A DNA stretch of 28,600 bases from Bacteroidaceae bacterium (GTDB taxonomy: Bacteria; Bacteroidota; Bacteroidia; Bacteroidales; Bacteroidaceae), in NCBI GenBank assembly GCA_021443405.1, contig JABUUA010000027.1:1-28600 (forward strand), written 5' to 3'. A program made the translations under genes and the position numbers. Below the pieces are notes generated by a model, which saw nothing but the letters and a program-made list of their open reading frames with translations, was not told the origin of the DNA and made no database searches. Within the stretch, counting starts at the first letter, position 1; each line of letters opens with the position of its first letter. Below are positions 16,086 to 23,954 of the stretch, in pieces.

Positions 16086-16767
16086 CCGACTGAACATCAA
16101 CGAGTGGGCGGTGGAGGACCGTCCGCGTGAGAAGCTTGCCGCCAAGGGAGCCGCCGCGCTCTCCGACGCCGAGCTGCTGGCCATCCTCATCGGGAGCGGC
16201 ACGCCTCACGAGGACGCCGTCACCCTCATGCGGCGCATCTTGCAGGACTGCGGTCAGAGCCTGAAACAGCTCGGCCGCAAGTCGTTGCAGGAACTCACCG
16301 CCTACAAGGGCGTGGGACCCGCCAAGGCCATCACCATCATGGCCGCGTGTGAACTGGGCCGCCGCCGGCAAGGCGAGGAAGTGCAGACGACCGCCCCCAT
16401 CACCAACTCGCAGCAGGCCTATGAGCAACTCCTGCCGCTCATGCAGGACCTCAACGTGGAGGAGAGTCGCGTGCTGTTGCTCAACCGCGCCCACAAGGTC
16501 ATCGAGTCGCGACTCGTCTCGCGCGGAGGGCTCACGGGCACGGTGGTGGATGTGCGCGACGTGCTGCGCAGCGCGTTGCTCGCCGGCGCCACCAGTCTTG
16601 TCCTCGCCCACAATCACCCCAGCGGCAACACCTGTCCCAGTCGCGAGGACGACGCCCTCACCCAGAAACTCCAGCAGGCCGCCCTCACCATGGACATCCG
16701 CTTGCTCGACCATATCATCGTCACCGACGGAGCCTACTACAGCTATGCTGATGAAGGCAAGCTTTGA
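16078..16767 (+). CDS. radC: RadC/UPF0758 JAMM-family protein
   Basis: This 229-residue protein has a helix-hairpin-helix-like N-terminal part (LSDAELLAILIGSG, then LTAYKGVGPAKA) and a JAB/JAMM domain. Its zinc-binding motif is H178-N-H180-P-S-G followed by P187-S-R-E-D191. Despite the historic name, a DNA-repair role for RadC is not established. Length and motifs are typical. The ATG at 16078 overlaps the glycosyltransferase stop, indicating coupled translation with an unrelated gene. Confidence 0.93.
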   Translation: MPDRLNINEWAVEDRPREKLAAKGAAALSDAELLAILIGSGTPHEDAVTLMRRILQDCGQSLKQLGRKSLQELTAYKGVGPAKAITIMAACELGRRRQGEEVQTTAPITNSQQAYEQLLPLMQDLNVEESRVLLLNRAHKVIESRLVSRGGLTGTVVDVRDVLRSALLAGATSLVLAHNHPSGNTCPSREDDALTQKLQQAALTMDIRLLDHIIVTDGAYYSYADEGKL

Positions 16768-16804
16768 CCCTCAAGAAATCAAACACGAAAAGACAAACTA
16801 CACC

Positions 16805-17119
16805 ATGACCCAACTGGAAATGCAAGAACGAGTCATCGACGTGCTCCGCACGGTTTACGACCCAGAAATACCCGTCAACATCTACGACCTCGGGCTCATC
16901 TATCGCATCGAACTCAACGACGCCTGCACCGAGCTCGCCGTAGATATGACCCTCACCGCGCCCAACTGTCCCGCCGCCGACTACATCATGGAGGACGTCC
17001 GGCAGAAGCTTGAGACCATCCAAGGCCTTGCCAAGGTGGATGTCAACCTTGTGTTCGAGCCCGAGTGGACCAAGGACATGATGAGCGAGGAAGCCAAACT
17101 TGAAATGGGGCTGCTATGA
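16805..17119 (+). CDS. SufT/MIP18-family (DUF59) iron-sulfur maturation protein
   Basis: This 104-residue protein begins MTQLEMQERVIDVLRTVYDP and contains DPEIPVNIYDLGLIY and MTLTAPNCPAADYI, the two hallmark blocks of the MIP18/DUF59 family, with the conserved Cys in the NCP motif. The ATG at 16805 gives the normal length; a longer frame running back into radC is a shadow. Homologues such as SufT and CIA2 help mature Fe-S proteins. It ends in an ATGA overlap with lpxH, so the two genes are almost certainly translated together. Confidence 0.85.
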   Translation: MTQLEMQERVIDVLRTVYDPEIPVNIYDLGLIYRIELNDACTELAVDMTLTAPNCPAADYIMEDVRQKLETIQGLAKVDVNLVFEPEWTKDMMSEEAKLEMGLL

Positions 17120-17871
17120 TTTACTTTCTTTCAGACGCCCATCTGGGCAGTCGGGCCGTGCCGCACGCGCGCCAGCAGGAACGCCGTCTTGTGCGATTCC
17201 TCGACGACATCAAGACCAAGGCCAGCGCCGTCTATCTGCTCGGCGATATGTTCGACTTCTGGTTTGAATACCGCACCGCCGTGCCGAAGGGCTGCACCCG
17301 CTTCCTGGGCAAACTCAGCGAACTGACCGACCGTGGTGTGGAGGTCCACTTCTTCACGGGCAATCACGACATCTGGTGCTGGGACTACCTGGAGCAGGAG
17401 TGCGGTGTCATCGTCCATCACCAGCCCGTCACCGTGGAACTGGGCGGCTCCGTGTTCTACCTCGCCCACGGCGACGGACTCGGCGACCCCGACTGGAAAT
17501 TCAAGTTCCTGCGCGGCATCTTCCACAGCAAGGTTTGTCAGTGGCTCTTTGCCAAGATACATCCGGGCTGGGGCCTCGAGTTCGGACTGCGCTGGGCCGC
17601 GCAAAGTCGGCGCAAGCACGGCGGTGGCGAACCTCCCTACCAAGGACCCGACGGCGAACTCCTCGTTTGCTATGCCCGCGACTATCTGCGCGCCCATCCC
17701 AACGTCAATTATTTCGTCTTCGGTCATCGCCACATAGAGGTCGATGAATCGCTCAGTCCCGACACCCGCGTGCTGATGCTCGGCGACTGGATTACCAAGT
17801 TCACCTACGCCGCCTACGACGGCACCCACGTCTATCTCGAGAACTACGTTGAGGGCGAGACGCAGGTGTAG
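17116..17871 (+). CDS. lpxH: UDP-2,3-diacylglucosamine diphosphatase (LpxH-type)
   Basis: This 251-residue calcineurin-like metallophosphoesterase shows all metal-binding blocks: SDAHLGS at 6-12, LLGDMFDFWFEY, TGNHDIWCW, LAHGDGLGDPDWKF and FGHRHIE. The FDFWFEY after the GD motif is characteristic of LpxH, which cleaves UDP-diacylglucosamine to lipid X in lipid A synthesis at the inner membrane. The start codon shares an ATGA with the SufT-like gene. After it the co-directional group breaks down into a pstB remnant. Confidence 0.9.
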   Translation: MIYFLSDAHLGSRAVPHARQQERRLVRFLDDIKTKASAVYLLGDMFDFWFEYRTAVPKGCTRFLGKLSELTDRGVEVHFFTGNHDIWCWDYLEQECGVIVHHQPVTVELGGSVFYLAHGDGLGDPDWKFKFLRGIFHSKVCQWLFAKIHPGWGLEFGLRWAAQSRRKHGGGEPPYQGPDGELLVCYARDYLRAHPNVNYFVFGHRHIEVDESLSPDTRVLMLGDWITKFTYAAYDGTHVYLENYVEGETQV

Positions 17872-17988
17872 CCGCCTCGTCGGGGTGTCGATGGGTGGGG
17901 GTGAAGAAGCAGCGGATGCGTCGATGTAGCCCGTCTGTCTTCCGCTGTCCATTGGCTGTCTCGGTTTCGCCTGAGTTGCCCGCTGCCC

Positions 17989-18450
17989 ATGTCCATCTTC
18001 GACAATGTCGCGTATGGCTGCCGCATCCACGGCATAAGCGACAAACGACAACTGCGCGCCACCATCGAGCATTACCTCACGGAAGCAGGTTTGTGGGACG
18101 AGGTCAAGAACCGTCTGCACGACCCAGCCAGCCGCTTGTCCATAGGGCAGCAACAACGCCTCTGCCTGGCCCGCAGTCTTGCCGTCGAACCGGAGTTCAT
18201 ATTGGCCGACGAAGCAACCTCGGCGCTCGACCCACAGTCAAGCAAGACCATCGAAGACCTCTTCGTCAAACTCAAGCAACACTACTCGATAGTGATGGTG
18301 ACGCACACTTTGCGCCAAGCCTTGCGCATAGCCGACTATGTAGTCTTTGTCTATATGGGCGAGGTGATAGAGGCCGGCACAGCGGAAGAAGTGTTCCGCC
18401 ATCCGCAGCACGAACTCACCCGCAACTATATGTCGGGCGTGTTTAGCTGA
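17989..18450 (+). pseudogene. pstB: Truncated PstB-like phosphate ABC transporter ATPase (C-terminal part)
   Basis: The frame gives 153 residues from MSIFDNVAYGCRIHG to YMSGVFS and aligns by eye to the last three fifths of PstB (usually about 250). It includes the signature region LSIGQQQRLCLARSL (LSIGQ in place of LSGGQ), Walker B FILADEATSALDP and the H-loop VTHTLRQA. Walker A and the Q-loop are missing, and only 117 bases separate the ORF from lpxH, too few to encode them. The three codons before the ATG (Pro-Leu-Pro) still match PstB, after which similarity stops, suggesting a deletion breakpoint just upstream. No ribosome-binding site is evident. A remnant is the best reading. A stand-alone half-ATPase is possible but would not bind ATP normally. 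The pst permease genes are not in the window. Confidence 0.7.
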
Positions 18451-18543
18451 TGTCGCTCAAAAGGGAGTTACTCAAAGAATGCTCCCCAATTGGGTTAAAA
18501 GTTCCCCACAGCCATTCTGTCGTGCACACGCTCGACACTGCGT

Positions 18544-18592
18544 AAAAATACCGAGCACCCATCCAGTTTTGTGGCGGGTGCTCGAGTATTTT
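18544..18592. terminator. Bidirectional terminator between the pstB remnant and ackA
   Basis: CGAGCACCC (18552-18560) pairs with GGGTGCTCG (18576-18584). The stem is flanked by AAAATAC (18545-18551) and GTATTTT (18586-18592), which extend it past a one-base bulge. A tract on the left and T tract on the right allow termination on both strands between convergent genes. Confidence 0.85.
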
Positions 18593-18626
18593 CAGTCGGG
18601 AAAGCGCAACGGCTGTTGCGCCGGCT

Positions 18627-19817
18627 TTATACCAGTGCCATGGTGTCGGTGGCAATCATCAGCTCCTCGTCGGTGGGGATGACGCAGACGGTCACCTTCG
18701 AGTCGTCGGCGGAGATGATGGCCTCGGTGGCGCGGCAAGCCTGGTTCTTGGCGGCGTCCATCTTCACGCCCATGAACTCCAGACCCTTGGTGGCGCCGTC
18801 GCGCACCTCCCACTGGTTTTCGCCCGCACCTCCGGTGAACAGAATGATGTCCACGCCGCCCATAGCTGCAGCGTATTGCCCGATGTATTTCTTGATGCGG
18901 TAGGTGTACATTTCCTTGGCCAGACGGCACTGGTCGTTGCCTGCTGCCACGCCGGCCAGGATGTCGCGGAAGTCGCTCGAGGTCTCGCTGACGCCGGCCA
19001 GTCCGCTCTTCTTGTTGAGAAGGTCGGAAACGCCCTTGGTGTCGAGGTTGAGCTTGTCCATGAGGAAGGTGACAGCACCCGCGTCGATGTCGCCCGAGCG
19101 CGTGCCCATGATGAGGCCCTCCAGCGGGGTGAGACCCATCGACGTGTCCACGCACTGGCCGTCCTTCACCGCGGCGATGGAAGCACCGTTGCCGATGTGG
19201 CAGGTGATAATCTTCTTGCCTTCGGCCTTCACGCCCAGGTATTCACACACGCGCTGCGCCACGTAGCGATGGCTGGTGCCGTGGAAACCGTAGCGGCGCA
19301 CGCCGTAGTTCCGGTACAGTTCGTAGGGGAGGGCATACATGAAGGCGTAGTCGGGCATGGTCTGGTGGAAAGCCGTGTCGAACACACCCACCTGAGGAAT
19401 CTCGGGAAGCAGCGCCTTCACGGCGTTCACGCCCTTGATGTTGGCGGGGTTGTGCAGGGGAGCCAAGTCGTTGCAGGCCTCGAAGGCGGCCATCACCTCA
19501 GGGGTGAGCAGCACTGACTGGTTGAACTTCTCGCCGCCGTGCACCATGCGGTGACCCACGGCGTCCAGTTCGTTGAGGTCGTGGAGCACGGCGTGCTCGC
19601 CCGTGGTGAGCACCTCGAAGATGAACTGCACACCGGCGGTGTGCTCCTCGATGGGGCGCTCTATCTTGGTCTTCTGACCGTTTAGTTTGATGTTGATGAA
19701 CGAGTCGGGCAGGCCGATTTTCTCGATGCCGCCACTGGTGATGACGGTCTTGTCGTCCATATTATACAGGGCGTACTTAATGGAACTGCTGCCGCAGTTC
19801 AGCACAAGAATCTTCAT
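18627..19817 (-). CDS. ackA: Acetate kinase
   Basis: This 396-residue protein has the ASKHA-fold motifs of acetate kinase: LNCGSSSIKYALY at the N-terminus, GHRMVHGGE, FDTAFHQTMP with the catalytic Asp, FHGTSHRYVAQR, HIGNGASIAAVKDGQCVDTS, MGTRSGDIDAG, LFTGGAGEN and a C-terminal TDEELMIA with the conserved Glu. It makes ATP from acetyl phosphate in the cytoplasm. It lies 36 bases after pta with no promoter motif between them, so the two form one unit. Confidence 0.97.
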   Translation of the reverse strand: MKILVLNCGSSSIKYALYNMDDKTVITSGGIEKIGLPDSFINIKLNGQKTKIERPIEEHTAGVQFIFEVLTTGEHAVLHDLNELDAVGHRMVHGGEKFNQSVLLTPEVMAAFEACNDLAPLHNPANIKGVNAVKALLPEIPQVGVFDTAFHQTMPDYAFMYALPYELYRNYGVRRYGFHGTSHRYVAQRVCEYLGVKAEGKKIITCHIGNGASIAAVKDGQCVDTSMGLTPLEGLIMGTRSGDIDAGAVTFLMDKLNLDTKGVSDLLNKKSGLAGVSETSSDFRDILAGVAAGNDQCRLAKEMYTYRIKKYIGQYAAAMGGVDIILFTGGAGENQWEVRDGATKGLEFMGVKMDAAKNQACRATEAIISADDSKVTVCVIPTDEELMIATDTMALV

Positions 19818-19853
19818 ATTGTTGTATTTTTGTTCGTTAACAGTGATACTTCC

Positions 19854-20861
19854 TTATTTGGCGTCCATGGCCTGGCAGGCGGTGATAGCCACCATCTTGT
19901 AGATGTCGTCCACCGAGCAGCCGCGTGAGAGGTCGTTCACGGGACGGGCAATGCCCTGAAGGATGGGACCGATGGCGTCGGCACCGGCCAGACGCTGCAC
20001 GAGCTTGTAGCCGATGTTGCCCACCTCGAGGCAGGGGAACACGAGCACGTTGGCCTTGCCGGCGATGTCGCTGCCCGGGCACTTCTTCTCGCCCACCGAG
20101 GGGACCAGTGCGGCGTCAGCCTGCAGTTCACCGTCGATTTTCAGGGCGGGGTCGAGTCCCTTGGCAATCTGGGTGGCCTCCACCACCTTATCCACCACCT
20201 CGTGCTTGGCGCTTCCCTTGGTGCTGAAGCTCAGCATGGCCACGCGGGGGTCGGCGAAACCCGCCACCGACTTGGCGGTCTGTGCGGTGCAGACTGCAAT
20301 CTGAGCCAGCTGGTTGGCGTCGGGCATGGGCGTCACCGCCACGTCGCCCACCACCAGCACGCCGTCCTCGCCGTACTGCTTGGCGTCGGTGATGAGCAGC
20401 ATGGCGCCGCTCACGCAGGTGATGCCCGGCGAGCACTTGATGATTTGCAGGGCGGGGCGCAGCGTGTCGCCCGTGGTGGAGAGAGCACCGCTAATCTGTC
20501 CGTCGGCATCGCCGCTCTTGATGATGAGGCAGCCGAAGTAGAGCGGGTCGAGCACTTTCTTGCGAGCCTCCTCGATGGTCATGCCCTTTTTCTTGCGCAG
20601 TTCAAACAGCAGCTGGGCATATTCCTCGGTCTTTTCGCTGGTGGCCGGGTCGATGATGATGGCCTTGTCGAGGTGGGTGAGTCCCAACTTGGCGCCGAGG
20701 GCCATGATATCGTCGCGGTTGCCGATGAGGATGATGTCGGCGAGTTCGTCGGCCAGTGACTTGTCGGCGGCGGTCAGTGTGCGCTCTTCAAGACTTTCCG
20801 GCAGCACGATTCGCTGCTTATTGCTCTGTGCGCGAGCAATGATTTGTTCCATTAAACTCAT
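19854..20861 (-). CDS. pta: Phosphate acetyltransferase
   Basis: This 335-residue enzyme of the short Pta type (catalytic domain only) starts MSLMEQIIARAQSNKQRIVL, with LPESLEERTL and then YFGCLIIKSGDADGQISGAL, GVLVVGDVAVTPMPD and MLSFSTKGSAKHE. The C-terminal part has GELQADAALVPSVGEKKCPGS and VLVFPCLEVGNIGYKL. It converts acetyl-CoA to acetyl phosphate for AckA. No N-terminal P-loop regulatory domain is present. It lies 19 bases downstream of cdaA. Confidence 0.96.
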   Translation of the reverse strand: MSLMEQIIARAQSNKQRIVLPESLEERTLTAADKSLADELADIILIGNRDDIMALGAKLGLTHLDKAIIIDPATSEKTEEYAQLLFELRKKKGMTIEEARKKVLDPLYFGCLIIKSGDADGQISGALSTTGDTLRPALQIIKCSPGITCVSGAMLLITDAKQYGEDGVLVVGDVAVTPMPDANQLAQIAVCTAQTAKSVAGFADPRVAMLSFSTKGSAKHEVVDKVVEATQIAKGLDPALKIDGELQADAALVPSVGEKKCPGSDIAGKANVLVFPCLEVGNIGYKLVQRLAGADAIGPILQGIARPVNDLSRGCSVDDIYKMVAITACQAMDAK

Positions 20862-20880
20862 AGTTCTTTCTATTTAGATA

Positions 20881-21663
20881 TTAAAATTTTCCTTTCATGA
20901 GCAGTCGTTCCAACTCCTCGGTGGTGATGTGGCTCTTGAAGTAGCCACCGTAGGCGGCGGTGATGTTGCCCGTCTCCTCGCTCACGGTGATGGCGAGGGA
21001 GTCGGTCTCCTGCGTAATGCCTTTCGCGGCGCGGTGGCGCAGTCCGAACTCCTTGGGAATGTCGATGTCGTGGGAAATGGGCAGGATGCACGCCGCGGCC
21101 ACAATCTTGCTGCCGTTGATAATCATGGCGCCGTCGTGGAGCGGCGAGTTCTTGAAGAAGATATTCTCTATCAGTCGCTGGCTCACCTTGCCGTCGATGC
21201 CCTCGCCCGTCTTGGCGAAGTCGCCGAGCGACTGGTCGTTCTGCATCACGATGAGCGCCCCCACGTGCTGCTTGCTCATGTTGGAGCAGGCGCGCACAAT
21301 CTGGATGACATCCTCCGATGAGTTGCGGTACGCGGGGTCGAGGGAGTTGCGTTTCTCGGAGTGGAACCACTTCAGGAGGCGGTTCGTCTTGTCGTGTGTG
21401 CCGAGACGGTAGAGGAAATGGCGTATCTCGTCCTGAAACAGAACGATAAGCGCGATGGCTCCCACGCTCACAAGTTGGTCGAGAATACCGCCCAAGAGAC
21501 TCATGTCAAGCGTCTTGGAGATGAGAATCCAAAAGACGATGAAGATGAGCACGCCGTAGAAGATGTTCACGGAGCGCGTGGTCTTCATCACCTGGTAGCA
21601 ATAATAAAGAATCACGGCCACCAGGAAAATATCGATGACGTCTTTTAGTTCGATTCCCAACAT
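20881..21663 (-). CDS. cdaA: Diadenylate cyclase (c-di-AMP synthase), CdaA type
   Basis: This 260-residue membrane protein has hydrophobic N-terminal helices in about residues 10-75 (FLVAVILYYCYQV, FYGVLIFIVFWILI and LVSVGAIALIVLF). The DAC domain follows, with D177-G-A in PLHDGAMII and R209-H-R in LRHRAA, the active-site motifs that bind ATP. It makes c-di-AMP, a regulator of osmotic balance and cell wall. Its start overlaps folP by 19 bases, and pta follows within 19 bases. No glmM or cdaR is adjacent, unlike the Firmicutes arrangement. Confidence 0.94.
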   Translation of the reverse strand: MLGIELKDVIDIFLVAVILYYCYQVMKTTRSVNIFYGVLIFIVFWILISKTLDMSLLGGILDQLVSVGAIALIVLFQDEIRHFLYRLGTHDKTNRLLKWFHSEKRNSLDPAYRNSSEDVIQIVRACSNMSKQHVGALIVMQNDQSLGDFAKTGEGIDGKVSQRLIENIFFKNSPLHDGAMIINGSKIVAAACILPISHDIDIPKEFGLRHRAAKGITQETDSLAITVSEETGNITAAYGGYFKSHITTEELERLLMKGKF

Positions 21664-22496
21664 TTCTTTACGATTCTAATGGTTTCGGCCGCCTCGCGCA
21701 CGTCGTGAACGCGCAGGAGTGAGGCTCCTTTCGTGAGGGCCAGCGTCTGGAGGGCGATGGTGCCGCCCAAAGCGCCCTCGGGTGTGGTGCCCAACAACTG
21801 GTAAATTAGGCTCTTTCGCGACACTCCCACCAGCAGCGGCAGCCCGAAGGTGTGCAGTTCGTCGAGGTGAGCCATCAACTGGTAGTTGTGCTCCAACGTC
21901 TTGCCAAACCCGAAGCCGGGGTCGAGGATAATGTCCTTCTGCCCCAATTCCCGGAGCCACGTCACCCGTTCGGAGAAATACCGCAGTACGTCGGCCACGA
22001 TGTGCTCGTAGTGAGGCGCTTGCTGCATGGTCTGCGGCGTGCCTTGCAAGTGCGTGAGCACGTAGGGAACGCCCAGTCGGGCCACGGTGGCAAACATGTC
22101 GGCGTCCAGCGCTCCGCCCGAGATGTCGTTGATGATGTCGGCCCCGAACGCTTCCACGCAGTAGGCGGCCACCTCAGCGCGGAAGGTGTCGATGCTGACC
22201 ACCGCCTCGGGGTGGTGGCGGCGTATCACCCGCAGCGCCGCGGCCAACCGGCGTTTCTCCTCGTCGGCGGGAACGTCGTCGGCGCCCGGCCTGCTGCTGC
22301 AGGCCCCGAGGTCGATGATGTCCGCCCCCTCGGCTAACAGCTGTTCCGCCCGTGCCGCAATCGCGTCGTCCGTTTGCTGGCGGCTCTCGGCGTAGAACGA
22401 GTCGGGCGTCACATTGAGGATGCCCATGACACGCGGCACGGAGAGGTCCATCAGACGGCCTCGGATATTGACGGTGTACGGGGTAGGTTGCTGCAT
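21645..22496 (-). CDS. folP: Dihydropteroate synthase
   Basis: This 283-residue TIM-barrel enzyme condenses pABA with the pterin diphosphate in folate synthesis. Motifs are RVMGILNVTPDSFY, GADIIDLGACSSRPGAD, VVSIDTFRAEVA, INDISGG, LTHLQGTPQTMQ, ILDPGFGFGKTLEHN and PLLVGVSRKSLI. These include the pterin-binding and sulfonamide-target loops. The usual Met before H in 'MHMQGTP' is Thr here. It is first in a run folP-cdaA-pta-ackA on the minus strand. Confidence 0.96.
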   Translation of the reverse strand: MQQPTPYTVNIRGRLMDLSVPRVMGILNVTPDSFYAESRQQTDDAIAARAEQLLAEGADIIDLGACSSRPGADDVPADEEKRRLAAALRVIRRHHPEAVVSIDTFRAEVAAYCVEAFGADIINDISGGALDADMFATVARLGVPYVLTHLQGTPQTMQQAPHYEHIVADVLRYFSERVTWLRELGQKDIILDPGFGFGKTLEHNYQLMAHLDELHTFGLPLLVGVSRKSLIYQLLGTTPEGALGGTIALQTLALTKGASLLRVHDVREAAETIRIVKKCWESN

Positions 22497-22517
22497 ACGA
22501 CTACTAAAAATAGGTTA

Positions 22518-22549
22518 CAAATTTAACGAGAATTATTTTGAAATGCAAT
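22518..22549 (-). promoter_or_regulatory. folP promoter
   Basis: On the minus strand TAAATTTG (22518-22525) matches TAnnTTTG. ATTG (complement of CAAT at 22546-22549) lies 20 bases upstream. The start codon at 22496 is 21 bases downstream of the -7 element. Confidence 0.65.
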
Positions 22550-22589
22550 TTTTTCGTGCTGATAGTAAAGGGAATTTCGGATATTTTCG

Positions 22590-22597
22590 TAATTTTG
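22590..22597 (+). promoter_or_regulatory. murF -7 element
   Basis: TAATTTTG at 22590-22597 matches TAnnTTTG, 25 bases before the murF ATG. No good -33 match was found at the expected distance. Confidence 0.5.
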
Positions 22598-22622
22598 TCT
22601 CAATAAAGACACTTATATCGTA

Positions 22623-23921
22623 ATGAACGTAGCTGAATTATATCAAATTTTCCGGGCGCATCCCGTGGTCACCACCGATAGCCGTCGCTGTCCGCAGGGG
22701 AGTATCTTCTTTGCGTTGAAAGGAGAATCGTTCGACGGCAACCAGTTTGCCGCCAAGGCGCTCGAGCAAGGGTGTGCCGTGGCCGTGGTGGACGATCCGA
22801 GCGTGGCCGTGGACAAGCGTTATGTGGTGGTGCCCGACGTGCTGGAGGCACTGCAACGACTCGCCCATCACCACCGCGAACAGATGCCCGGGAAGATGAT
22901 TCTTCAAATCACAGGAACCAACGGAAAAACCACCACCAAGGAGCTCGTGAGCACCGTGCTGGCGCAGCTGGGTCCTGTGCAGTACACGCAAGGCAATCTC
23001 AACAACCACATAGGCGTGCCCCTGACCCTGCTCACGTTGCAGGACGACAATGGCTTCGGTGTCATTGAGACGGGCGCCAATCATCCCGGTGAAATAGCCT
23101 TTTTGAGCAAGATAGTGGACCCCGACATGGGACTCATTACCAACGTCGGGCGCGCTCATCTGCAAGGCTTCGGCTCGTTTGAAGGCGTGAAGCGCACCAA
23201 GGGCGAGTTGTACGACTACATTCGCGAGGAGAACAAGATAGGCATTTTCCTGAATGCCAGCGACGAGAACCTTAGTCAGATGGCCGAGGGACTGGGCGCT
23301 GTTCGCTACGGACTCACCGACACGCCCGACGTCGATGTGTGGGGCGAGGTGGTGGATTGCAATCCCTTTGTCCGTTTCCGCTATCGTCAGAGCCACATCG
23401 ACTGGCAGACGGTGCAGACACACCTCATCGGCGCCTACAACATCCACAACCTGATGGCCGCTGTGGCCGTGGGTGTTCAGTTCGGTGTTCCCTTCTCGTG
23501 CATCAATCAAGCCCTGGCCAACTACATCCCCTCGAACAGTCGTTCCGAGTTCCGCGACACGGGCCGCAACCACTTGATTATCGACGCCTACAACGCCAAT
23601 CCCTCGTCTATGGCCGTTGCCATCGACAGTTTTGCCGCCATCGAGGCCGAGAGCAAACTCGTGATATTGGGTGAAATGCGCGAGTTGGGCGAGGAAAGTC
23701 GGCAGGAACATGCCCAACTGTTGCAGTGCGTGGCCGACCGTCTGCCCGGTTGCGAGGTGTGGCTCGTGGGCGAAGCGTTCCGTGACATAGCTCCCGCCGC
23801 GGCCCGTTGCTTTGCCGACGTGGAGGAAGTGAAGGCCGCCGTGGCTGATTTGCACGACCGCACGATACTGATAAAAGGCAGTAACGGCAACAAGTTGTTC
23901 CAACTGCCCGCCCTTCTTTAA
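22623..23921 (+). CDS. murF: UDP-N-acetylmuramoyl-tripeptide--D-alanyl-D-alanine ligase
   Basis: This 432-residue Mur ligase adds the D-Ala-D-Ala dipeptide (made by Ddl, also in this window) to the peptidoglycan precursor. The N-terminal domain has VVTTDSRRCPQGSIFFALKG. The ATP loop is ITGTNGKTTTKEL (G98-T104). Further blocks are YTQGNLNNHIGVPLTLL, GVIETGANHPGEI, ITNVGRAHLQGFGSFEGV, GAYNIHNLMAAVAVG, LIIDAYNANPSSM, VILGEMRELGEESRQEH and ILIKGSNG. All are typical of MurF rather than MurC, D or E. It has its own -7 element and is divergent from folP. Confidence 0.96.
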   Translation: MNVAELYQIFRAHPVVTTDSRRCPQGSIFFALKGESFDGNQFAAKALEQGCAVAVVDDPSVAVDKRYVVVPDVLEALQRLAHHHREQMPGKMILQITGTNGKTTTKELVSTVLAQLGPVQYTQGNLNNHIGVPLTLLTLQDDNGFGVIETGANHPGEIAFLSKIVDPDMGLITNVGRAHLQGFGSFEGVKRTKGELYDYIREENKIGIFLNASDENLSQMAEGLGAVRYGLTDTPDVDVWGEVVDCNPFVRFRYRQSHIDWQTVQTHLIGAYNIHNLMAAVAVGVQFGVPFSCINQALANYIPSNSRSEFRDTGRNHLIIDAYNANPSSMAVAIDSFAAIEAESKLVILGEMRELGEESRQEHAQLLQCVADRLPGCEVWLVGEAFRDIAPAAARCFADVEEVKAAVADLHDRTILIKGSNGNKLFQLPALL

Positions 23922-23954
23922 GCCGTAATGGCTCCGAATGAAAACAAAAAGATT

